Of a stretch of DNA of 64,000 nucleotides, positions 8,689-17,471 are shown in pieces (the stretch's first letter is position 1; every line of letters begins with the position of its first letter). The translations under genes and the position numbers were made by a program. The DNA is from UBA11403 sp963784615. GTDB lineage: Bacteria; Pseudomonadota; Gammaproteobacteria; Legionellales; Legionellaceae. The notes beneath the pieces are model-generated. The model made no database searches and was not told the DNA's origin. It saw only the letters and a program-made list of their open reading frames with translations. The DNA lies in assembly GCA_963784615.1 (NCBI GenBank), contig CAWASG010000002.1, positions 558,001 to 622,000 of the forward strand, written 5' to 3'.

Positions 8689-9936
8689 CTACTGCCCTGA
8701 AGACTTCAAATTCTGCCAGCATTTCGAGTAATCAAGATGTTTGGCAGTATGTGACATTGCACTTTCTGTCACTTTCCATGGTTCATTGGTTTCAAACATA
8801 AATGCCAGGGTATTGGTATATTTTTCTGGTTTTAAAGTTTCAGTGTTGGCTTTTAAGAAACTGTCGGCATCAGGACCGTGTGGTGTCATGGCATTATGAA
8901 TACTCACTCCGCCGACTGAAAAACCACCTTGCTTTGCATCATACGAGCCTTGCACAAGCCCCATGAGTTCGCTCATTACATTTCGATGATAATAGGGCAG
9001 TCTGAAACTGTGTTCTGCCACCATCCATCTCTCCGGGAAGATGACGAAATCGAGGTTGGCAACACCTGGGGTGGTACTTTCAGAGCTGAGTACGGTAAAA
9101 ATAGACGGATCGGGGTGATCAAAGCTGACCGAGTTTATCGTATTAAATAGCGATAAGTCATAACAATAGGGCGCATAATTTCCATGCCAGGCGACGACAT
9201 TGAGCGGTGAGTGATCGCTTGTTGTTTGCCAGCAGTTTCCTTGATATTGACAGATTAATTCAACAGGCCCCTCGATTGTTTCATAGGAGGCAGTAGGATA
9301 GAGAAAATGGCGGGAATGAGCGAGGCCATTGGCACCGATGAGACCTAAAGAAGGTAGCGCTAATGGTTTACCTGCGTTTTCACATAAATAACCGGCGGCT
9401 TTTTTCTCGAGTAATTCGATTTTGAATTTAACGCCACGCGGAATGACAGCAATCATGCCAGGGTCTATCTCAAGACGGCCAAACTCAGTTATCAACCGCA
9501 TTTTCCCTTCATAAGGAACAAACAATAGCTCGGCATCATAATGACTGAAATAGCGTTTCGTCATCGATAAAGTGCACTGATAAATATAAGTGTTCAGAAG
9601 GGAGTTGCCCGCAATGTGAAACAAGCCATCGATGAAGTCTACTTGCGCCAGCACGTCAGGCAAAGGTGCCCATCGCATGGGGTTCGGCGCTTGAATCGCT
9701 GCAAAAGGTTGATTGAGCGAACGAACATAAGGTACATAATTCTCTTGAACAACGGAAGGTAACATCCGGTATAACCAACTGCGCAGATTCGTGTGTCGTG
9801 GTTGGGTAAACGCACTGCCACTGAGTTGTTCAGCATAAAGGCCGAAAGGGCACTGTTGAGGGGAGTTTTGATTGGCGGGCAATGCACCGGGAAGCGCTTC
9901 ACTCGAATGGTAATTTCCAAATCCTGAGAGATACAT
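8689..9936 (-). CDS. hmgA: Homogentisate 1,2-dioxygenase
   Basis: Cytosolic non-heme Fe(II) cupin enzyme that opens the ring of homogentisate to maleylacetoacetate in tyrosine/phenylalanine breakdown. 415 aa, full length. Signatures: YLSGFGNYHSSEALPGALP at the start, LPxxQNSPQ..PFGLYAEQLSG, GRLEIDPGMIAVIPRGVKF, and the metal-site segment HNAMTPHGPD; FMFETNEPW is also typical. The ATG at 9936 (after AAAGGAGTGGGTG) is a better start than the GTG one codon upstream. No maiA/fahA or hpd neighbour is present, so the pathway genes are elsewhere or missing. Confidence 0.96.
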   Translation of the reverse strand: MYLSGFGNYHSSEALPGALPANQNSPQQCPFGLYAEQLSGSAFTQPRHTNLRSWLYRMLPSVVQENYVPYVRSLNQPFAAIQAPNPMRWAPLPDVLAQVDFIDGLFHIAGNSLLNTYIYQCTLSMTKRYFSHYDAELLFVPYEGKMRLITEFGRLEIDPGMIAVIPRGVKFKIELLEKKAAGYLCENAGKPLALPSLGLIGANGLAHSRHFLYPTASYETIEGPVELICQYQGNCWQTTSDHSPLNVVAWHGNYAPYCYDLSLFNTINSVSFDHPDPSIFTVLSSESTTPGVANLDFVIFPERWMVAEHSFRLPYYHRNVMSELMGLVQGSYDAKQGGFSVGGVSIHNAMTPHGPDADSFLKANTETLKPEKYTNTLAFMFETNEPWKVTESAMSHTAKHLDYSKCWQNLKSSGQ

Positions 9937-10069
9937 CACCCACTCCTTTATGTTTAGGCGTTACGCAAAACCATAGGTAGCCGAGTTTTGTGTACGTCCT
10001 GAGGTTTTATTTTTCATCTGTCTACAGTAATATAATGGCTTATCACTGTAAACGACAATAGAGATTATT

Positions 10070-10235
10070 GGTCTCAGTCATCGTTTCGCCATCCGCGCCC
10101 AATGAACTTCATAATATGTGCAATGTTGTATCAGGCGTCGTTGCGAGGCACGAAGCAATCCAGGGTTCGAAGCTCCGTACTCTGGATTGCCGCGCTTCGC
10201 TCGCAACGACGGATGGCGAAACGATGACTGAGGCC
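10070..10235. mobile_element. 166-bp MITE with the same ends as the 40-kb transposon
   Basis: Non-coding element whose ends match the terminal inverted repeats at 40361 and 44837 (GGYCTCAGTCATCGTTTCGC at the left; exact reverse complement, with C, at the right). It is bordered by a perfect 8-bp target duplication AGATTATT (10062-10069 and 10236-10243). Inside is a second inverted repeat (CGTCGTTGCGAGGC... / ...GCTCGCAACGACG) of the kind often scattered in intracellular bacteria. It is a deletion derivative that the 43121-44803 transposase could move in trans. Confidence 0.92.
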
Positions 10236-10254
10236 AGATTATTCATGGCAGGAC

Positions 10255-10330
10255 GTTGGGTTGAGGCGGGTTCGTCAAAGCCCAACAAAACCATCCCTGT
10301 TGGGCTTCGGCGAACCCGCCTCGACCCAAC
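10255..10330. repeat. GTTGGGTTGAGG palindromic repeat, copy 3, in the yebC leader
   Basis: Inverted repeat with arms GTTGGGTTGAGGCGGGTTCG / CGAACCCGCCTCGACCCAAC and inner AAGCCCAAC / GTTGGGCTT. It is bracketed by a 16-bp direct repeat TTATTCATGGCAGGAC (10239-10254 and 10345-10360) that contains the yebC start codon. The leader and first codons of yebC are therefore present twice, once as a decoy. Confidence 0.88.
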
Positions 10331-10350
10331 CTACACTATAGAGGTTATTC

Positions 10351-11085
10351 ATGGCAGGACATAGTAAATGGGCAAACATTCAATTTCGGAAGGGCGCGCA
10401 GGATGCAAAGCGCGGGAAAATTTTTACAAAATTAATTCGTGAAATTTCAGTTGCAGCGAGAATGGGAGGGCCAGACGAGTCTTCTAACTCGCGTCTACGT
10501 GATGCCATTACGAAAGCGCTTAAAGCCAATATGAAGCGCGATACAATCGATAACGCCATCAAGCGTGGAGCAGGTGGGCTTGAAGGCGAGAGCATGGTTG
10601 AAATGCGTTATGAAGGATATGCACCCGGTGGCGTGGCGATTCTGGTTGATTGTTTGTCGGATAACAAAAACCGTACGGTTTCCGAAGTTCGACACGCATT
10701 CACTAAATTTGGTGGGAATTTAGGCACGGATGGTTCAGTGTCCTATCTCTTTACCCATCGTGGTGAAATTCTATTAGCAGGAACGGATCGCGTTGATGAA
10801 GCGATGGATCTTGCAATGGAAGCAGGCGCTGATGACGTGAGTCTGGATGACGGGCTTGTTGAAATCATTACCCGAGTGGATAATTTTCATGAAATCATGG
10901 AACAATTTGGGGCTGCGTCCTTTGATATTGAAGAGTCGCATTTGACCATGCATGCAGAAACGCTCATCCCGGTTGATAAAGATACCGCAGAAACCTTATT
11001 AAAAATGATCGATATGTTGGAAGATTTGGACGATGTGCAGATGGTGTATACCAATGCGGATAATTTATATGAAATAGAGGCATAA
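10351..11085 (+). CDS. yebC: YebC/PmpR-family protein
   Basis: 244-aa protein of the YebC/TACO1 family, known as DNA-binding regulators and, more recently, as ribosome-associated factors easing proline-stretch stalling. Family signatures: MAGHSKWANIQFRKGAQDAK at the start, KLIREI, NSRLRDAITKALKANMKRD, YEGYAPGGVAILVDCLSDN, NRTVSEVRHAFTKFGG and MIDMLEDLDDVQMVYTN. The start at 10351 matches the invariant MAGHSKW. The leader carries a MITE and a palindromic repeat, which may alter expression. Overlaps ruvC (TAATG). Confidence 0.97.
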   Translation: MAGHSKWANIQFRKGAQDAKRGKIFTKLIREISVAARMGGPDESSNSRLRDAITKALKANMKRDTIDNAIKRGAGGLEGESMVEMRYEGYAPGGVAILVDCLSDNKNRTVSEVRHAFTKFGGNLGTDGSVSYLFTHRGEILLAGTDRVDEAMDLAMEAGADDVSLDDGLVEIITRVDNFHEIMEQFGAASFDIEESHLTMHAETLIPVDKDTAETLLKMIDMLEDLDDVQMVYTNADNLYEIEA

Positions 11086-11606
11086 TGTCGGTCATTCTAG
11101 GGATAGACCCCGGTTCACGCATAACGGGATATGGCATTATAAAAGCCAGCAATCAGGAAGTGCATTACATCGGTAGTGGATGCATTCGCACGTCTGAAGG
11201 TGAATTAAGCCAACGATTGCTGCAAATATTCAACGGCGTGTGTGAATTAATGGAGCAATACCACCCTGATGAAGTTGCTATAGAGCAAGTGTTTATGCAT
11301 CAAAACCCTAGCTCCGCATTAAAGCTTGGCCATGCCCGCGGCGTGGCCATGGTGGCCTGTGCATCTCATCGACTGAACGTCAGTGAATATTCGCCTCGAG
11401 CCATTAAACAAGCCGTTGCGGGCTATGGTGCTGCGGAAAAAAGTCAAGTGCAACACATGGTTATACAGCTCTTAAGCCTCAATGCCTCGCCGCAAAGCGA
11501 TGCCGCCGATGCCTTAGCCATTGCCATTTGTCATAGTTATCGACACAATACAAACACAGTCGTTTTGCGCAGAAGTGCCAGTCGACAAAGGAGAAGGCGA
11601 GTATGA
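11085..11606 (+). CDS. ruvC: Holliday junction resolvase RuvC
   Basis: Endonuclease that cuts Holliday junctions symmetrically in recombinational repair. 173 aa, RNase H fold. The acidic active site is visible: D in ILGIDPGSRITGYG, E in VAIEQVFM, and the DD-type C-terminal SDAADALAIAICH. HQNPSSALKLGHARGV is also diagnostic. Translationally coupled to yebC upstream and ruvA downstream (overlaps of one and four bases). Confidence 0.97.
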   Translation: MSVILGIDPGSRITGYGIIKASNQEVHYIGSGCIRTSEGELSQRLLQIFNGVCELMEQYHPDEVAIEQVFMHQNPSSALKLGHARGVAMVACASHRLNVSEYSPRAIKQAVAGYGAAEKSQVQHMVIQLLSLNASPQSDAADALAIAICHSYRHNTNTVVLRRSASRQRRRRV

Positions 11607-12199
11607 TAGGTTGGTTAAGCGGCACGGTGGTTGACAAACATCAACCCGGAAAAATAGTGGTGGATGTCAATGGCGTAGGCTACGATGTTGAAACCTCCTT
11701 ACCCACGTTTTTTGAATTGCAGTCCAAGGACGGCGCTGTAGGTATCCATATTCATACGGTGGTCCGTGAAGACGCCTTGCTACTATACGGTTTTCATGAC
11801 AAACAAGAACGCGCATTGTTTCGCGCATTAATCAAGGTTAACGGCGTTGGCCCCAAGTTAGCCATTGCCATACTATCCAGCATCACCCCAGACGAATTTG
11901 TTCACTGCATTAATCAACAAAATACGACACTACTCACGAAACTTCCCGGAATCGGTAAAAAAACCGCAGAGCGATTAGTCGTTGAAATGAAAGACAGCCT
12001 CCAGCAATGGATGTCATCCTCAACAACCGTCAAGATAACTCCCGTACAGGCAACCGACCAGGATGAAGCCATTTGTGCATTGGAAGCACTTGGATATAAA
12101 TATCAAGAGGCTTCTAAGGCGGTTAAAAAACTGGATGACGGAAGTAAAAGCTGTGAAGAGTTGATTCGACAAGCATTACAAGTGCTGGCGGGAAGATGA
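11603..12199 (+). CDS. ruvA: Holliday junction DNA helicase subunit RuvA
   Basis: Tetrameric junction-binding subunit of the RuvAB branch-migration complex, 198 aa. N-terminal OB domain (MIGWLSGTVVDK, VDVNGVGYDVETS), tandem HhH motifs (KVNGVGPKLAIAIL and LTKLPGIGKKTAERLVVEM) and a C-terminal UBA-like RuvB-contacting domain (DEAICALEALGYKYQEASKAV). ruvB, which usually follows, is not in the window; a palindromic repeat and an effector-gene remnant lie downstream instead, so the operon appears broken or ruvB sits elsewhere. Confidence 0.97.
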   Translation: MIGWLSGTVVDKHQPGKIVVDVNGVGYDVETSLPTFFELQSKDGAVGIHIHTVVREDALLLYGFHDKQERALFRALIKVNGVGPKLAIAILSSITPDEFVHCINQQNTTLLTKLPGIGKKTAERLVVEMKDSLQQWMSSSTTVKITPVQATDQDEAICALEALGYKYQEASKAVKKLDDGSKSCEELIRQALQVLAGR

Positions 12200-12217
12200 C
12201 AAGGTAAACTTACCGCG

Positions 12218-12311
12218 ATTCCCGCCGTAAAACCAATGCTGGTATGGGCGTGCCTTCTCCCGTTGACGGGAGAGGGCGATCCTACTGACCATCGGATTTT
12301 ACGGCGGGAAT
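12218..12311. repeat. Palindromic repeat downstream of ruvA
   Basis: Outer arms ATTCCCGCCGTAAAA / TTTTACGGCGGGAAT, inner stem CTCCCGT..ACGGGAG. It may stop transcription after ruvA. Confidence 0.75.
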
Positions 12312-12428
12312 TGTTGCTATAAGTGCGGTTCATCGCCTCTATGAAGAAGAAATTAATGGTGGATGATTCAAGGCGGCTGTTCCTACGGCTTCAAGAAAAT
12401 ATGAATTAGGGGTCTTAGCCCAGAACTC

Positions 12429-12947
12429 CTATAAAGGCCGCGAACCATGAGCATGTTCTTGCTCTTGCTCTATCAACCCCAAGATTTCTCGCGACCGCGT
12501 GAGATCAGCTGTTCTAACTTCATCTAGGCGGCTAACGGCCGCCAAATCGTGTACGGCAAACGCCGGCCAATTTCCCGCTCGCTCATACCTACCGCTAGCA
12601 GGCGCCAAAGCCTCAGTAAAGCCGCCTCGCACTAAAGAAAAATTAAAACCCAATCCAGAAGAAGCAGAAACGCCTAATGAAAACAAAGTCTCATCCTTAT
12701 CTGAAATATAATTATAGAACGCTGACTCCCGCGGCAGCTTATCTTCTATAAAATCTGGACAGGGGTAAAACGCGCGGTCGTTGCGGCAATATTCATTAAT
12801 CACGTGAGCAGGAACATCGCGCTGCGCCAGCCCAATTTTCATCCACGCGGCGTTCAACGCTGTCAAGTTCCCTTCGCTTTCCCACTTTTTATACCCCTGA
12901 AAATGCTCCTCTAGTGCCGTTCTTTGCGAGAAAAAAGAAAGTAAGAG
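12429..12947 (-). pseudogene. 5'-truncated paralogue of the 40578-41786 effector-like gene
   Basis: Reading frame homologous to the C-terminal third of the 40578-41786 protein. Matching blocks: AAWMKIGLAQR with CWIKVIGTLQR, INEYCRNDRAFYPCP with LQRYCDPDIPFYPLP, SAFYNYI with TQFYNYL, and LAAVSRLDEVRTADL with LAAVRQIDEVSTNEI. The frame is open upstream of its first possible start (12866), reading ALEEHFQGYKKWESEGNL, so the true 5' part was lost where AAAGGGGGTAAGACC repeat sequence begins at 12948. Known homologues of this type occur in Legionellales as presumed effectors; function unknown. Confidence 0.7.
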
Positions 12948-12974
12948 AAAGGGGGTAAGACCATTCTTTGTTCG
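12948..12974. repeat. End fragment of the AAAGGGGGCAAGACC MITE family
   Basis: AAAGGGGGTAAGACCATTCT matches the end of the complete 116-bp copy at 13996-14111. It abuts the point where the 12429 pseudogene loses its homology. Confidence 0.6.
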
Positions 12975-13166
12975 TACAGGAACCCATTCGGATATTTTTG
13001 GGGAGTGATATTTGATACGGGTTCTGTCGCAAATAAAAATTGGAATTAGGGTCCTAATTTTGTGTCAGCGCATGCCTTATGATTGAACTTTATAAACTCA
13101 GATATTCTAAACATGTCATCTAATGACTGATTATTACCCTTTATATATAACAGTGTCCGATTTAGA

Positions 13167-13658
13167 TCAATGCGATTTGTCACGATTTTTCAGTAAGAAC
13201 ACGATCAACAATACTGGCAGTAATAGATCATTATAAAAAATTAAACCGGCGTTCCCTGGCGCAAAATTATTCGACTTCAACATTTGCACAACATGTCCGA
13301 ACGCCGCACCCCACAAAAAGCAAGTTGTGAAAAGTATGCCGGCAATACGATATGGTTTCGTCGCGTTTAAGCCAAAAATACCGACCACGCCCATGCCTAA
13401 GTTAGCAACGGCGACCTCAAATTGAAATGGACTGTTTTGCCATCCGATGAACATTGCTGCCATATCAGGGAAAAAGGCGTGAAAAATAAATCCCCATATG
13501 CCAGATAATCCTACTGCAAAAAAGAACAAATATCCTAAGAAAATATCTGATTTGGAGCGAACTTTTGATTCAGCGATACGAACTAAACTCAACAACAAAG
13601 CAAAGATCGTCATTACAAATGCGAAATTTTTGAGAACAAATGAGATTAATAGTGCCAT
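13167..13658 (-). CDS. DUF6790-like small polytopic membrane protein
   Basis: 163-aa inner-membrane protein with about five hydrophobic segments and a basic C-terminal tail (LLKNRDKSH). The conserved-looking blocks GLSGIWGFIFHAFFPDMAA, IGWQNSPFQFEVAVANLGMG, FLWGAAFGHVVQM and NFAPGNAGLIFYNDLLLP fit the DUF6790 family as I remember it. Function unknown. The ATG at 13658 follows GGAGGTTGAAAA. It stands alone between repeats. Confidence 0.8.
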   Translation of the reverse strand: MALLISFVLKNFAFVMTIFALLLSLVRIAESKVRSKSDIFLGYLFFFAVGLSGIWGFIFHAFFPDMAAMFIGWQNSPFQFEVAVANLGMGVVGIFGLNATKPYRIAGILFTTCFLWGAAFGHVVQMLKSNNFAPGNAGLIFYNDLLLPVLLIVFLLKNRDKSH

Positions 13659-13887
13659 TTTTCAACCTCCAAATTCCATCGTTGTTCCTATCAATAGATT
13701 TTAGTTTTTGTGATATCCGTTTATCGTAAATCAAAATTGAATTCATGTGATAGAGATTTCTTGCTTATTTTAGATCTATCCCCAAATGAATGAGATTATA
13801 GATGGTGAGCGCGCGCCTTCGCGTGAATATGTTATAGATTCTGTACATGTAAAAGAAATTAGGAATTATACATGAAATGGTCAAAAG

Positions 13888-13923
13888 CAGGGCAAAAGCA
13901 TCGATTAAGATGCTTTTGCCCTG
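13888..13923. repeat. Perfect hairpin CAGGGCAAAAGCATC
   Basis: 15-bp arms CAGGGCAAAAGCATC / GATGCTTTTGCCCTG with a six-base loop, each arm flanked by TGGTCAAAAG. It could be a terminator for the minus-strand VWA gene, but it lacks a clear T run. Confidence 0.6.
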
Positions 13924-13995
13924 TGGTCAAAAGAAATAGTTGTTGGATTAACTTTTATGCTTAGCAACGCCCTTTGTTTTGCTGGTGGCAAGAAC

Positions 13996-14111
13996 AAAGG
14001 GGGCAAGACCATTTTATGATGTTCCAAACACTCAGCAATCTTAGGATCTTCTAATGCCTATATTGTTTTAACTCTGAACTTAGAGCATCATAGAATGGTC
14101 TTGACCCCTTT
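13996..14111. mobile_element. 116-bp MITE, AAAGGGGGCAAGACC family, complete copy
   Basis: Terminal inverted repeats of about 27 bp: AAAGGGGGCAAGACCATTTT at the left, matched by GAATGGTCTTGACCCCTTT at the right, and continuing into TATGATG / CATCATA. No coding capacity. The rest of the gap 13659-14234 holds an AT-rich leader for the 13167 gene, the hairpin at 13888 and nothing else recognised. Fragments of the same family occur at 12948, 32681, 36221 and 38737. Confidence 0.85.
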
Positions 14112-14234
14112 CTTCTTCCCACAAGTTATTTCTTTCACAAGATCCAGGGGATGGCAATGATCTTGTTATGAAACGTTTAACTTAATCGCAGTGAGGCAAA
14201 GTGTAACGGGGCCACCCTGCGTTCTTTTTCTAGC

Positions 14235-16376
14235 TTAACTATGATAACTAAATCGGCCAAGCGCTGCCGCGCGTCCGGTTTCATTACGACCAGCAGGCGC
14301 ACCTCTGTCTAAAGACTGACCACTGCTTTGGGCGGTACCTTCAATGATTGCAATGCGTCTTTCGTGTTCTTTAACCACTCGATCAACCTCAGGATCAATT
14401 GTCGCACTTTGAGAAACAGTAGCCATTTGCATATCTAGTCGACGCAGGTTCTGTCCTTCTTGATCGAATCTTAGAAAGAAAGTCAGGCCCCCTCGAGGTA
14501 TGACACTTGAAGAGCAAACGAATTTATTAACAACGTCAACCTGCTCTCCTTTTGACAAGTAATGTATCGTCTGAGGCGCCCCCAGAAATGACATAATTGT
14601 TTTAAGGATAAAATAGACAGGAATCTGACTCGCCAAGGCACTCTCAATGACATCTTCATACACATTTGCCAAAGAACGACCCTTTGTAACATCTAATAAG
14701 TCTCTATTTTGAGCATCAACGACATAACTATCGATACTGAATCGTGTAAAAGGTTGCATTTTGCGTGAATACTCCTCGACAAAATTGGCATCGATTGATT
14801 GACTATCCGGTAAAACCATGACTTCGCCATTATCAGCAAAAGATTCTAAAATATCTGTCGTTAAACCACTGCCAACACCAACCGCCAAAAATCGAGACGT
14901 TTCGCGTTTAACAATACCCTGTTTAATTAACGTATCTCTAACAAGACTAGCGGAACCAGGATTTCCCTTATACCTATTGATCTTTGCATATTCAAGATTC
15001 GTCGCATGTCCGCCATCAGAAAATACGATGACAATCGTTTGATGATTGTTGTCTTCCATCAATTGTTGTTTTCCTTTCAGAATGGTTGGATCCGTTACTA
15101 ACAATCGAGCGACATCATCCAGATTTTCTTGATTCACTCTACAGATCCCTTGAGCCGTATCAAGTACTGCTTGTGCTTGCATATCTGTACTAAACTCAGA
15201 AACCGTACCGCCCCATACATAACCTGCCTTATCTCCATAAGCAATAATATCGATAACATGATTAGGATTTGCTTTCAGCGGTTCGATAGTATGTTTGGAT
15301 AATAATTCTGCAATTTTACCTAATCTACTATTTGAGTTCGTTGCTGTCCCCATACTTCCGCTTACATCAACCAGTGCAATAATGTGTAGAGGACGATCTT
15401 GATTGTGGCACTCCACACATGAAAGCGTCATGTGACTTCCCAGTTGGGCATTGCCTGTTATTGGATTGGGGGGTATTTGTCCTGCTTTGCCCTTTATAGA
15501 TAGCTTAGATGATTGACCTTGTTGCAATTGTTGCGACGGCAGTTGTGGCACATTATCAACCTCTTTGGCCGCTGCATTCACATCCAATTGAGGATGGTGA
15601 ATCGGTTTCATCAAGAAGGTACTTAATAATGCATACATTGAATAAACATCTGTGCGTATATCAAAATGAAGGCTACCCAATAGAGCCTTAGAAAAATCAT
15701 CGTGCATCAATATGCTAACTAAATGCGGTAGTACAAACCTCTTAATTGAATCTGCAATCGTATCGTGTGCTGCCATGGAATCGGTGGCTTCCTGAATGTT
15801 TTTAGTCACCAAAGTAACTAATTTATGTATAGATGAAAGCGCATCCGATAATATTTTTTCATCAAATTGACCACAACGAAAACTTAATTTTCGTTTGACT
15901 TCCTCTAAGTTTTTTGTAACCGCAGCTAATAGGCGATAGTAATCTAAAATGATCGTGATGCGATTTTGTAGTTCAGGTGACTCAGAAACAAACCGATTGT
16001 TTACCCGGGCTGCATCGTACATATCAAAAACATCACGAAAATCAAATCCCAGTCTAAACAATAACTTAAACACGGTTGCATGAGGAATAGCATAACAAGT
16101 TGCATATCCGGGCTTTTCAGATGAAAGGCTTTTAAAAGGTAACGATATGGATTGAAAGACCGTTTTCAGTGCTTGTAGTTTTTCTGGGGTTGTCCCCTCT
16201 TTGATATAAATGGTTAACCCGATGGGAGCGAGTTCTAGCCAAACAGTTTGCAAGCACTCGTCGATAAGCGCTTCTGATGCTCTTAAGTCAGCAATTTTTC
16301 TATCGTTTAAAATTGCGCCTAATACAACAGCGGAATATTTAGATACACTTGTAGATATGTCATTAAAGTTAGTCAT
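14235..16376 (-). CDS. VWA-domain protein, putative effector
   Basis: 713-aa protein with a von Willebrand factor A domain at about residues 332-520. The MIDAS motif is intact: ALVDVSGSMGTATNSNSRLG (DxSxS-like), then the downstream VFSDGGHATNLE Asp. Such domains bind a divalent metal and mediate protein-protein contacts. The N-terminal 300 residues are helical with no recognised domain; a Pro/Gln-rich linker (QLPSQQLQQGQSSK) precedes the VWA domain, and the tail is low-complexity. No signal peptide or membrane segment. It lies 60 bases downstream of the 16437-17204 membrane protein gene and may share its transcript. Partner and function are unknown; the effector idea is inference from context. 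Confidence 0.75.
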   Translation of the reverse strand: MTNFNDISTSVSKYSAVVLGAILNDRKIADLRASEALIDECLQTVWLELAPIGLTIYIKEGTTPEKLQALKTVFQSISLPFKSLSSEKPGYATCYAIPHATVFKLLFRLGFDFRDVFDMYDAARVNNRFVSESPELQNRITIILDYYRLLAAVTKNLEEVKRKLSFRCGQFDEKILSDALSSIHKLVTLVTKNIQEATDSMAAHDTIADSIKRFVLPHLVSILMHDDFSKALLGSLHFDIRTDVYSMYALLSTFLMKPIHHPQLDVNAAAKEVDNVPQLPSQQLQQGQSSKLSIKGKAGQIPPNPITGNAQLGSHMTLSCVECHNQDRPLHIIALVDVSGSMGTATNSNSRLGKIAELLSKHTIEPLKANPNHVIDIIAYGDKAGYVWGGTVSEFSTDMQAQAVLDTAQGICRVNQENLDDVARLLVTDPTILKGKQQLMEDNNHQTIVIVFSDGGHATNLEYAKINRYKGNPGSASLVRDTLIKQGIVKRETSRFLAVGVGSGLTTDILESFADNGEVMVLPDSQSIDANFVEEYSRKMQPFTRFSIDSYVVDAQNRDLLDVTKGRSLANVYEDVIESALASQIPVYFILKTIMSFLGAPQTIHYLSKGEQVDVVNKFVCSSSVIPRGGLTFFLRFDQEGQNLRRLDMQMATVSQSATIDPEVDRVVKEHERRIAIIEGTAQSSGQSLDRGAPAGRNETGRAAALGRFSYHS

Positions 16377-16436
16377 TTCATCACCTCTTCATTATTGGTA
16401 TTCATTTCTCTATTCTTTGTAACGACTCAACCTACT

Positions 16437-17204
16437 TTATTCAGCGGACCACCGCCCCCTTGGTACAAAAGTACGGCTAGCCTCATGTTCCTCATGATCA
16501 GAATACGCACTTTCATAAACATTTTTATTAAAGGCATCTAAAGCCGAAGGAGTAACTTTCGTTTCAGAGTGACTCGTAGCTTCTGCAGGAGATAATGGTG
16601 CTGTCGTCGTGATTTGAGGGAAAATACCAACGCCGCTGTGGTTAAAACAAAAATCGCTTGCCGCTGAAGCAACGTTAACTTCAGATTTCGTCGTTTGATT
16701 AAATTTTTGCCCAAGACCGTGTGGCGCTTGAAGGTTTGGTGTTGAGGTTTGTTGTTGTGGTTGCTGTCCAGCTGTCATTTGAGCTGCGAAAGAGTGAGAT
16801 TGTAGAACAATCGGTTGAACCGGGGCATCTTGTCTAACTTCAACAGCCGCTGCCAATGGATCCTGGTTGCCACTGTGAGCACCGTGTGGAGCTTGAGGCG
16901 TAGATGTTACATTTTGCTGTGGCTGTGGCGAATTACTTAGATGCTCACAGAAGTTGGTAATTCCCTTAGTAACCAGAGCCACAATTGAAAGCACGGCACT
17001 AATTGCTATAGGCGAAAAGACGGTTATCAATGCCATAACCGGTGGAGATGCCGCTAAAAATGGCAAAGCCAGCAATCCCCATCCTCCTGTTAATCCAATC
17101 ATTAACAATATGGCGCTCGCAACAAAACCAAGTAACATCAATAAACGAAGATTATTGTTTATTTTATTTGGATCAGTACTAGGCTTAAAATAGTCGAATA
17201 TCAT
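16437..17204 (-). CDS. Hypothetical membrane protein with N-terminal hydrophobic hairpin
   Basis: 255 aa. Two strong hydrophobic segments near the N terminus (LLMLLGFVASAILLMIGLTG and LITVFSPIAISAVLSIVALV, about residues 20-80) are followed by a long Gln/Pro/Ala-rich, probably disordered region containing two similar blocks (STPQAPHGAHSG and STPNLQAPHGLGQ). ATG at 17204 is preferred to the GTG four codons upstream because GTGGGG provides the ribosome site. It leads a probable two-gene operon with the VWA gene. The hydrophobic hairpin resembles those at 21370 and 28501. No family recognised. Confidence 0.65.
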   Translation of the reverse strand: MIFDYFKPSTDPNKINNNLRLLMLLGFVASAILLMIGLTGGWGLLALPFLAASPPVMALITVFSPIAISAVLSIVALVTKGITNFCEHLSNSPQPQQNVTSTPQAPHGAHSGNQDPLAAAVEVRQDAPVQPIVLQSHSFAAQMTAGQQPQQQTSTPNLQAPHGLGQKFNQTTKSEVNVASAASDFCFNHSGVGIFPQITTTAPLSPAEATSHSETKVTPSALDAFNKNVYESAYSDHEEHEASRTFVPRGRWSAE

Positions 17205-17471
17205 TTTTTTCCCCACTAACGTAAAACAAGACCGCCCCTAGAAAAATGAACATACTATTAAGTCATATTTTCTGGAGCCCACACATAATCGTCATCATTT
17301 TTTATATTGACTCGATGATACGTCACTTACTGATCAAATTAAGGGCAACATTGAGTAAAAATAACCTTCAAGCCCAAATTATAAGCGATCAAGGCATCTG
17401 GAGTCAACTATACTACGCGCGATATTGGATGGCAGGAATAAAAAATGACGCTCGATTTGTTGGTATTTAAA
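17205..17471. other. Leader region without a supported gene
   Basis: AT-rich stretch upstream of the 16437 gene. A plus-strand frame at 17246-17470 exists, but its codon choice and lack of a ribosome site do not support a gene. Confidence 0.4.

Noticed and set aside
10068..10364. Plus-strand open frame overlapping the yebC leader
   Set aside because: It is made entirely of the MITE and palindromic repeat; the opposite-strand frame there is likewise repeat-derived.
17246..17470. Plus-strand open frame of 74 codons
   Set aside because: No ribosome site, no protein-like composition, and it lies in the leader of the opposite-strand gene next to a palindrome.
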